Assembly (NCBI GenBank): GCA_009780285.1
Contig: WRAL01000126.1
Span: forward strand, 1 to 5,355
Source of the DNA: Treponema sp.
GTDB lineage: Bacteria > Spirochaetota > Spirochaetia > Treponematales > Breznakiellaceae
Direction: 5' to 3'
DNA length: 5,355 nt
Positions within the stretch are counted from its first letter, which is position 1; each line of letters starts with the position of its first letter. The position numbers were made by a program, and so were the translations under genes. This document shows, in pieces, positions 1 through 4,785 of this stretch. The notes under the pieces were generated by a model, which made no database searches, was not told where the DNA came from, and saw only the letters and a list, made by a program, of their open reading frames with translations.

Positions 1-284
1 AGCAGGTTTTCCGCTGCGGGTTTTTCAGGAGAAAGTCCGACGACGTGATCACCGGCTCGGCGCTGACGATGCTCCGGGGCCTTCGCAACCTGGTAAAGGC
101 CGGGATGAGCGTTTCCGACGCGACGAGCGCGGCTTCCTTCAACCCGGCGCAGATTATGGGCTATTCGGGGCAGGGCGCCCTGGCGCGCGGCAAGCGCGCC
201 GACATTACGGTTTTTGACGAGAATTTCAACGCGCGCATCGTCATGGTGGGCGGAAAAATCGTGGGCGGAAGCGCCGCCGCGTAA
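1..284 (+). CDS. nagA: N-acetylglucosamine-6-phosphate deacetylase, C-terminal part (5' end outside window)
   Basis: NagA removes the acetyl group from N-acetylglucosamine-6-phosphate in the cytoplasm, giving glucosamine-6-phosphate and acetate. The reading frame is open from base 3 with no real start, so the gene enters from the left; 93 residues are visible before the TAA at 282-284. A GTG at 45 lies inside conserved sequence and is not the start. The visible part holds the family's C-terminal landmarks: GSALTM, followed by a helix (RGLRNLVKAG), then SFNPAQIMGY, then GALARGKRADITVFD and a final beta strand ending in VGGKIVGG, typical of the small beta-sandwich domain closing amidohydrolase-fold enzymes. 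The catalytic metal ligands would lie upstream and cannot be checked. The next gene is nagB, 12 bases downstream, which supports the call. Other amidohydrolases share the GKRAD motif, but GSALTM plus nagB makes NagA the clear choice. Confidence 0.9.
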   Translation, partial: QVFRCGFFRRKSDDVITGSALTMLRGLRNLVKAGMSVSDATSAASFNPAQIMGYSGQGALARGKRADITVFDENFNARIVMVGGKIVGGSAAA

Positions 285-296
285 TCTGGAGGACGA

Positions 297-1124
297 ATGA
301 GGCTTTTGATTCACGAAAACAGCGAGGAGGCCAGCCTTTGGACGGCCTGGCATATCGCCGACGCCATGCGCGAGCGCGCGAAGGACGCGGGCAGGCCCTT
401 CGTTTTGGGGCTTCCCACCGGCGACAGCCCGCGCCGGGTCTACGCCGAGCTTGCGCGCCTGCATCGCGAGGAAAATCTTTCCTTCGCCAACGCGCGCAGC
501 TTTAACATGGACGAGTACGTCGGCCTGGGCGCCGATCATCCGCAGAGCTACCGGCGCTTTATGCGGGAAAATCTTTTCGATCTCGTTGACATAAACCCGG
601 TCCACGCGCGCGTACCGGACGGAATGGCCGCCGACCTGGACGCGGAGTGCGCCCGGTACGAAAAGGACATCGCCGACGCAGGCGGCATAGACCTGTTTCT
701 GGGCGGCATGGGAAGCGACGGGCACATCGCCTTCAACGAGCCGGGCTCCTCGCTGCTTTCAAGGACGCGCGTCGAGGCGCTTAACATGGAAACCGTCGAG
801 GCCAATGCGCGCTTTTTCGGCGGGGACGCGGCGCTTGTTCCAAAACGGGCGCTTACCGTCGGGGTTGCCACGGTGATGGACGCGCGCGAGGTTGTGGCGG
901 TGGTTTTCGGCCGCTCCAAGGCGCGGGCGCTTAAGGCCGTGGTCGAGGGCGCCGTGAGCCACATGTGGACGCTTTCCTGCCTGCAGATGCACCCCCGCGC
1001 GACGATCGTCTGCGACGAGGCGGCCACCGACGAGCTTATGGTTAAAACCGCGCGCCATTTCAAGGAAGTCGAGCGCGAGGAGCTTGCCGCTTTCAGGCGC
1101 CGGCTTTCCGGCAAACGGCCTTAG
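297..1124 (+). CDS. nagB: Glucosamine-6-phosphate deaminase (isomerising)
   Basis: NagB converts glucosamine-6-phosphate to fructose-6-phosphate and ammonia, feeding amino sugars into glycolysis. The 275-residue length is close to the 266 residues of the E. coli enzyme. The ATG at 297 follows GGAGGA at 288-293. Landmarks: LGLPTGDSP (38-45, phosphate-binding loop), FNMDEYVGL (69-77), GGMGSDGHIAFNEPGSS (136-152), and HMWTLSCLQMHP (222-233). By direct alignment without gaps, the E. coli catalytic residues D72, D141, H143 and E148 are all present at the same numbers. Two residues of the E. coli allosteric site for N-acetylglucosamine-6-phosphate differ: K160 is E and Y254 is H, while S151, S152 and R158 remain. 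The enzyme may therefore be active without allosteric control (inference). It sits 12 bases after nagA and 8 bases before rsmG, probably in one transcript. Confidence 0.96.
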   Translation: MRLLIHENSEEASLWTAWHIADAMRERAKDAGRPFVLGLPTGDSPRRVYAELARLHREENLSFANARSFNMDEYVGLGADHPQSYRRFMRENLFDLVDINPVHARVPDGMAADLDAECARYEKDIADAGGIDLFLGGMGSDGHIAFNEPGSSLLSRTRVEALNMETVEANARFFGGDAALVPKRALTVGVATVMDAREVVAVVFGRSKARALKAVVEGAVSHMWTLSCLQMHPRATIVCDEAATDELMVKTARHFKEVEREELAAFRRRLSGKRP

Positions 1125-1132
1125 TTCGCAGC

Positions 1133-1834
1133 TTGAACGAAGGCTTTCTCGAAGAAGATATTTCCCAGGGCCTGCGCGCGCTGTGCCTGGACAGCGAAGG
1201 CGCGCGCGCGCTTCTTGAGCCGCGCCTCGAGGAAATCGCCGGCGCGCTCTGCCGTTACGCCCGCCTGATCCTCGCGCGCAACCCGGCTTTCGGCCTTGTG
1301 GGAACGGACTGCGCGCGCGAGCTCGCCCTGCGCCATATCCTTGACTCGCTTAGCCCCCTGGGAATAATCTCAGGCGAATCCCCCGCGCGAATCGCCGACG
1401 TGGGATCCGGCGCCGGCCTTCCCGGCATTCCCCTCGCCATCGCGATGCCGGCGGCGCGTCTCGCGCTTATCGAGCGCAAGGGTCGCAGGGCGGCCTTTCT
1501 CCGCGAGGCCCTGGACGAGCTTGGCCTTGGCAACGCGCAGGTCGAGGAGGCGCAGATGGAGGAAGCGGCTCCCGGCCGTTTCGATATGGTCGTCTTTCGC
1601 GCGCTTGCCCCGCTGGATCCTCGCCTGTACAAAAAACTTTCGCGCCTTTGTTCCGGCGGCGGAACGCTGGCCGCCTACAAGGGCCGAAAGGAAAAGGCCA
1701 AGGCGGAAATGGCCGCGTTGGAGGCCGGCGTTCCCGCGCTGGCCGGCCGCCTGCGGCTCCTCCCCTGCCCCGTTCCGGCTCTTGACGAGGAGCGGCATGT
1801 GATTCTGGCGCCGGCCCTTTCGCGCCGGCGCTAA
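1133..1834 (+). CDS. rsmG: 16S rRNA (guanine-527-N7)-methyltransferase RsmG (GidB)
   Basis: RsmG uses S-adenosylmethionine to make m7G527 in the 530 loop of 16S rRNA; in several bacteria its loss gives low-level streptomycin resistance. The protein has 233 residues, slightly longer than E. coli RsmG (207). Seen in order: an N-terminal helical part, RHILDS (67-72), the SAM-binding loop ADVGSGAGLPGIPLAI (89-104), the acidic end of the next strand at E114, FRALAPL (155-161) with the family's conserved Arg, YKGR (182-185), and the C-terminal VPALDEERHVIL (214-225). The usual NLT motif just before RHILDS reads GLV here. TTG at 1133 is chosen because no other start codon lies between the upstream edge of the frame and residue 56, which would be too late. 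No Shine-Dalgarno sequence precedes it; with nagB ending only 8 bases before, translational coupling is likely. Neighbouring nagAB is an unusual setting, since rsmG often sits with mnmG or parAB. Confidence 0.93.
   Translation: MNEGFLEEDISQGLRALCLDSEGARALLEPRLEEIAGALCRYARLILARNPAFGLVGTDCARELALRHILDSLSPLGIISGESPARIADVGSGAGLPGIPLAIAMPAARLALIERKGRRAAFLREALDELGLGNAQVEEAQMEEAAPGRFDMVVFRALAPLDPRLYKKLSRLCSGGGTLAAYKGRKEKAKAEMAALEAGVPALAGRLRLLPCPVPALDEERHVILAPALSRRR
1806..1833. other. GC-rich hairpin over the rsmG stop codon
   Basis: GCGCCGGC at 1808-1815 pairs perfectly with GCCGGCGC at 1824-1831 around an 8-base loop, and a G-T and a T-A pair extend the stem to 1806/1833. It covers the last codons of rsmG and the first bases of its TAA. 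There is no T run after it on either strand, so it does not qualify as a standard intrinsic terminator. It could slow 3' exonuclease or help end transcription between the convergent genes, or it may simply reflect the GC-rich codons for APALSRRR. Confidence 0.4.
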
Positions 1835-1844
1835 GCGAAATGAG

Positions 1845-1976
1845 CTACGACGCTACATGCCTTCTTATTACGCCGCGCGATTCGGTCATCGCGAATTGTT
1901 TATAGAACGGTTGCATATTTTCGTCGCGCATCAAATCAACATACCCCGAATGAATGCTAAACTTGACCCACAGTTT
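1845..1976 (-). pseudogene. Remnant of a GNAT-family N-acetyltransferase (C-terminal end only)
   Basis: The convergent gap between rsmG and the dCMP deaminase is about 185 bases long and holds no intact gene that I can support. On the minus strand, 43 codons are open between a TAA (1977-1979) and a TAG (1845-1847). The peptide contains YVDLMRDENMQPFYKQFAM followed by TESRGVIRRH. This matches the general C-terminal pattern of GNAT acetyltransferases, a VDLxCDxxxxPFYxxxGM segment followed by a short strand ending in (M/V)IRxx. The acetyl-CoA binding loop and the whole N-terminal half are absent. The only internal ATG (1929-1931) would leave 28 residues, and no ribosome binding site is obvious. 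Codons such as AAA, TTT, TAT, ATA and AGA are unlike the GC-ending codons of the flanking genes, hinting at foreign origin. The call rests on pattern memory over about 35 residues; chance similarity or a small unknown gene remain possible. Confidence 0.5.
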
Positions 1977-2019
1977 TTAAGCGAAGAAGAATTCGCGCGC
2001 CACGAGGCCGACGCGCCGG

Positions 2020-2505
2020 CTAGTCGTATTTCTGCGTCTCGTCGTGGACGTACTCAAGCGCGATCCCTGCGGCGGCAAGCATGGCCTCCGAATCGGAGGG
2101 ATCCTGATACCGGCGCTGGCAGACGACGCGGACGATCCCGCAGTTGATGATCAGCATGGCGCAGGTTCGGCAGGGAGTCATGCGGCAGTAAAGGGTAGCG
2201 CCGTCTATGGGAACGCCTTTTTTCGCGGCCTGGCAGATGGCGTTTTGCTCGGCGTGGACGGTGCGAACGCAGTGAGTGGTTATGGAGCCGTCCTCGTGAA
2301 GCATCTTTTTAAACTGGTGGCCGACCTCGTCGCAGTGCGGAAGGCCAGCCGGCGCGCCGACGTAGCCGGTAACGAGTATGCGGTTGTCCTTGGCTATCAC
2401 GCAGCCGGATCTGCCCCGATCGCAGGTGGCGCGCTTGGAAATCGCGTCGCAGACTTCCATAAAATATTCGTCCCAGGTGGGCCTTTTGTATGCGCTTGTT
2501 TCCAT
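2020..2505 (-). CDS. Deoxycytidylate (dCMP) deaminase
   Basis: This cytoplasmic zinc enzyme deaminates dCMP to dUMP, the substrate of thymidylate synthase; family members are commonly activated by dCTP and inhibited by dTTP. The 161-residue protein begins METSAYKRPTWDEYFM and carries the cytidine-deaminase zinc site in full: HAE at 84-86 (zinc His and catalytic Glu) and PCRTC at 111-115 (two zinc Cys). Other family marks are CDRGRSGCVI (28-37), TGYVGAPAGLPHCDEVGH (46-63, with extra Cys/His that can bind a second zinc in some relatives) and CVRTVHAEQNAICQAA. ATG at 2505 keeps the conserved WDEYF segment, which the next Met would lose. There is no Shine-Dalgarno sequence, but a TATAAT box lies only 7 bases upstream. 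The gene follows the EF-G-like gene by 78 bases on the same strand and converges on rsmG. Similar to ComEB-type proteins; the enzymatic call is firm, the symbol is not. Confidence 0.95.
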   Translation of the reverse strand: METSAYKRPTWDEYFMEVCDAISKRATCDRGRSGCVIAKDNRILVTGYVGAPAGLPHCDEVGHQFKKMLHEDGSITTHCVRTVHAEQNAICQAAKKGVPIDGATLYCRMTPCRTCAMLIINCGIVRVVCQRRYQDPSDSEAMLAAAGIALEYVHDETQKYD

Positions 2506-2512
2506 TAACGGA

Positions 2513-2541
2513 ATTATACGCTATAGCCTCGGGCTTGGGAA
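2513..2541 (-). promoter_or_regulatory. Sigma-70-type promoter candidate for the dCMP deaminase gene
   Basis: Reading the minus strand, TTCCCA (2536-2541; 4 of 6 to TTGACA) is followed after 17 bases by a perfect TATAAT (2513-2518). Only 7 bases separate the -10 box from the ATG, so transcription would begin at or within a base or two of the start codon, giving a leaderless or nearly leaderless mRNA. This agrees with the absence of a Shine-Dalgarno sequence. The -35 box lies in the 3' arm of the hairpin that follows the EF-G-like gene. Confidence 0.55.
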
Positions 2542-2571
2542 CCGCCGGAAAAGCCGGCGGCGCCCAAGCCC
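2531..2571 (-). terminator. Long two-part hairpin after the EF-G-like gene, possible terminator without U tract
   Basis: In the minus-strand transcript, 12 bases after the EF-G-like stop codon, GGGCTTGGG pairs with CCCAAGCCC (outer stem, 9 perfect pairs), and within it CCGCCGG pairs with CCGGCGG (7 perfect pairs), with 2-base internal mismatches between the stems and a CTTTT loop. The stem should be very stable. The sequence after it (GAGGCTATAGCG) has no T run, so classic intrinsic termination is doubtful; it may protect the EF-G 3' end or act with Rho. A second copy of the 5' arm, CGGGCTT at 2574-2580, could pair with 2530-2536 instead, giving an alternative fold. Confidence 0.5.
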
Positions 2572-2583
2572 AAAAGCCCGCGC

Positions 2584-4665
2584 CTATTCGTCGGCCTCCT
2601 GCAGCTTGAAGGTTTCCCGCGCCTTGATCACGTCGTCCGCTATGCGGCCGGAAATCGGCGCGTAGTGGCTGAAGGCCGCGGAAAACGAGCCAGTGCCGGA
2701 AGTAATCGAGCGCAGGTCTATCGAATAGCGCATAAGCTCGGCCTGGGGCACCTCGGCGCGAATCTCGGCGATTCCGCCGGCGGAATCCTGGCCCTGAATC
2801 TTGCCGCGCTTGCCGGAAAGGTCGCTCATCACGTCGCCAAGGTATTTTTCCTCGACGAAGACGGTAAGGTTGGCGATAGGCTCGAGCAGGGTCGGGCCTG
2901 CGAGCTTCATCGCCTCGCGGAAGGCGCTTCGCGCGGCCAGCTTGAAGGAAAGCTCGTTGGAGTCAACGGGATGGTACTTGCCGTCCACGACCTTCGCCTC
3001 CACGTCCACCACCGGATAGCTCGCCATGGTGCCGTGGATCATGGCCTCGACCACGCCCTTTTCCACGCCCGGGATGTAGTTCTTGGGAATCGAGCCGCCG
3101 AAGATCGCGTTGACGAACTGGTAGCGCTCGCCGCGCGGCAGCGGGGCGATCTCCAGCTTTACCTTGCCGTACTGGCCGGAGCCGCCGGTCTGCTTTTTGT
3201 GCGTGTACTCGGCCTCGGCTTTTTTGGTGATGGTCTCGCGGTAGGCCACGCGCGGCACCCGCGTCTCGATCTCGACCCTCTGCGCCGTCTTCAGCCTGTC
3301 GAGGATTATCCCCACCTGAAGCTCGCCCATGCCGGAAATCACCATCTCCTTGGTCTCGCCGTTAAAGAAATACTTGAAGGTCTTGTCCTCCTCGGCCGTG
3401 CGCACGAGAAACTGGCCGAGCTTGTCCTCGTCCTTTTTCGCCGCGGCGTTCACGGCCACCGAATGCGCCGGCTCCGGCAGGCGCAGGGGCGCGAAAGGCG
3501 GGCAGGAATCGACGGCGGCAAGGGTGTCGTTCGTTTCAAGCGTGGCGGATTTGGCGATCGCGCCCACGTCGCCGGCGCAAAGTTTCGCGGTTTCCTCGAT
3601 CTTTCTTCCCTGCATCAGGTAGATTTTTCCCACTCGCTCCTTTTTGCCCTTCGAAACGTTGTAGGCTTCCAGGTCCGGCGCAAGCTCGCCCGTAACGACC
3701 TTGATCCATGACAGCTTTCCCGAAAACTGGTCGTTCACGGTCTTGATGACAAGGCCGGAAAAGGGCGCCGCCGAATCGAAGGCAGCCTCGGTTCCCTTGC
3801 CGTCGGCGCCAAGCGCGATCTCGCTTGAGTCGGAGGGCCTCGGCACCGCGCCGGCTACGAAGTCTAAAAGGGGAAGAAGGCCGGAATTGGCGAGCGCGGC
3901 GCCGGCGAAGGCCGGGACGTACTTGCCCAGCGCAAGGGCGCGAACCAGGCCCTTTTCCATGTCCTCCAGCGAAAGGGTTCCGCTTTCCAGGTATTTTTCC
4001 ATTAAGTCGTCGTCGCCCTCGGCTGCGGCCTCGACGAGCTTCTCGCGCGCCTCGTCGACGGCGGCCTTGTACTCGTCGGGGATCGCGCATTCCTTTTCGA
4101 GGCCGGCGCCGCCCAGCGTGTAGGCCTTTCCCCTCAGCGCGTCGATCACGCCGGAAAAGGCGCCGCCCGCGAACATCGGCAGGGTAACTGGCACCGGATC
4201 GGCCTTGAGCTTTTCCCTCGCGTCGGCAAGCGCCCGCGCAAAGTCGGCCTTCTCGTCGTCCAGCTTCGTAACGAAGATTCCCCTGGGCTTTTTCGCCGCG
4301 TCAAGGGCGCGCCAGAGCTTTACGGTCTCTATCTGCGCCCCGGCGCGCCCGTCCACGGCGACGAGGGCGAACTCGCAGGCGCGCAGGCTCAGGACCACCT
4401 CGCCGGCGAAGTCCGAGGATCCCGGCGCGTCGAAAAGGTTGATCTTCGCGCCGCCCCGCTCCACCCGGCCGGCCGCCGCGTAAATCGAGATTTTCCTTTC
4501 GATCTCCTCGGCGCTCGAATCCGCGACGGTCTTGCCGGATTCCACGGTCTCGGCCTTGGCTATGGCGCCGCCTGAAAAAAGCAGGCGCTCGAACAGAGTG
4601 GTCTTGCCGGTCTGGCCATGTCCGGCGATGGCTACGTTCCTAATCTTGTCTGTCGAATAGCTCAC
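2584..4665 (-). CDS. fusA: Elongation factor G-like translational GTPase (EF-G paralogue type)
   Basis: EF-G proteins bind the ribosome with GTP and drive tRNA-mRNA translocation or ribosome recycling. This 693-residue protein has the full five-domain length: G domain (1 to about 275), domain II (about 300-385), III (about 400-475), IV (about 478-598) and V (from about 600). P-loop GHGQTGKTT is at 15-23. Other GTPase motifs deviate from canonical EF-G: RGITI is RKISI (57-61), DTPGH is DAPGS (79-83), so the catalytic-His position is Ser, and NKMD is TKLD (133-136). Domain IV is well kept, with GGSGQYGKV (494-502), FGGSIPKNYIPGVEKG (522-537) and DGKYHPVDS (561-569), whose H565 corresponds to the critical tip His of EF-G. 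GTG at 4665 is fixed by a strong Shine-Dalgarno site. The pattern suits an EF-G-like second copy rather than the main fusA, which usually sits with rpsL/rpsG/tuf. Its exact ribosomal job is unknown. Confidence 0.9.
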   Translation of the reverse strand: MSYSTDKIRNVAIAGHGQTGKTTLFERLLFSGGAIAKAETVESGKTVADSSAEEIERKISIYAAAGRVERGGAKINLFDAPGSSDFAGEVVLSLRACEFALVAVDGRAGAQIETVKLWRALDAAKKPRGIFVTKLDDEKADFARALADAREKLKADPVPVTLPMFAGGAFSGVIDALRGKAYTLGGAGLEKECAIPDEYKAAVDEAREKLVEAAAEGDDDLMEKYLESGTLSLEDMEKGLVRALALGKYVPAFAGAALANSGLLPLLDFVAGAVPRPSDSSEIALGADGKGTEAAFDSAAPFSGLVIKTVNDQFSGKLSWIKVVTGELAPDLEAYNVSKGKKERVGKIYLMQGRKIEETAKLCAGDVGAIAKSATLETNDTLAAVDSCPPFAPLRLPEPAHSVAVNAAAKKDEDKLGQFLVRTAEEDKTFKYFFNGETKEMVISGMGELQVGIILDRLKTAQRVEIETRVPRVAYRETITKKAEAEYTHKKQTGGSGQYGKVKLEIAPLPRGERYQFVNAIFGGSIPKNYIPGVEKGVVEAMIHGTMASYPVVDVEAKVVDGKYHPVDSNELSFKLAARSAFREAMKLAGPTLLEPIANLTVFVEEKYLGDVMSDLSGKRGKIQGQDSAGGIAEIRAEVPQAELMRYSIDLRSITSGTGSFSAAFSHYAPISGRIADDVIKARETFKLQEADE

Positions 4666-4670
4666 TGGGA

Positions 4671-4679
4671 CTCCTTTTT
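4671..4679 (-). promoter_or_regulatory. Strong Shine-Dalgarno site of the EF-G-like gene
   Basis: AAAAAGGAG on the minus strand lies 5 bases before GTG (4663-4665). It is the best ribosome binding site in the window and decides the GTG start, which also leaves the expected short stretch (MSYSTDKIRNVAI) before the P-loop. Confidence 0.8.
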
Positions 4680-4703
4680 GAAAGCCGCGCGGCGGCGACC
4701 TTC
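4680..4703 (-). promoter_or_regulatory. Leader hairpin directly before the EF-G-like Shine-Dalgarno site
   Basis: In the minus-strand leader, GAAGGTCGC pairs with GCGGCTTTC (9 pairs, two of them G-U) around a 6-base loop. The stem ends exactly where the Shine-Dalgarno sequence begins, leaving that site exposed. It could stabilise the 5' end or tune ribosome access. No T run follows, so it is not an attenuator of the usual kind. The GC-rich context makes chance pairing plausible. Confidence 0.35.
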
Positions 4704-4733
4704 AATCGCTATGCTTGCGTTTGCTTGCCTTCC

Positions 4734-4762
4734 ATAATGCGCCGGGATCGCCGGGTTGTCAA
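4734..4762 (-). promoter_or_regulatory. Sigma-70-type promoter candidate for the EF-G-like gene
   Basis: On the minus strand a perfect TTGACA (4757-4762) is followed by a 17-base spacer and CATTAT (4734-4739; 4 of 6 to TATAAT). Transcription would start near 4727, giving a leader of about 60 bases to the GTG. It lies in the 120-base gap after the ferredoxin-family stop codon, exactly where a promoter for the EF-G-like gene is needed, so the EF-G-like gene can be expressed independently of its upstream neighbour. Confidence 0.65.
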
Positions 4763-4785
4763 GGAAAAATTTGCGGATCTCGGCC

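Noticed and set aside
548..1114. Minus-strand open frames opposite nagB
   Set aside because: They are shadows of the NagB frame, with Ser/Arg-rich peptides and no recognisable family.
1200..1211. Alternating GC run (GCGCGCGCGCGC) in rsmG
   Set aside because: Such runs come from Ala/Arg codons and recur through these genes; nothing suggests a separate function.
1840..1905. A 21-codon plus-strand open frame beginning ATGAGCTACGAC just after rsmG
   Set aside because: It is very short, has no ribosome binding site and overlaps the GNAT-like remnant; there is no support beyond a start and a stop.
1857..2147. A 96-codon plus-strand open frame starting in the convergent gap
   Set aside because: It runs deep into the 3' end of the dCMP deaminase on the other strand and turns into Arg-rich shadow sequence; the opposite strand of the gap reads more like a known protein fragment.
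2665..3711. A 348-codon plus-strand open frame opposite the EF-G-like gene
   Set aside because: It is antisense to a conserved EF-G-like protein; the length follows from GC-rich codon bias, the peptide shows no family motif and no ribosome binding site fits.
4709..4735. A possible 8-codon leader peptide (MEGKQTQA) upstream of the EF-G-like gene
   Set aside because: Its ATG overlaps the predicted -10 box and would lie upstream of the expected transcription start; it also lacks a ribosome binding site.
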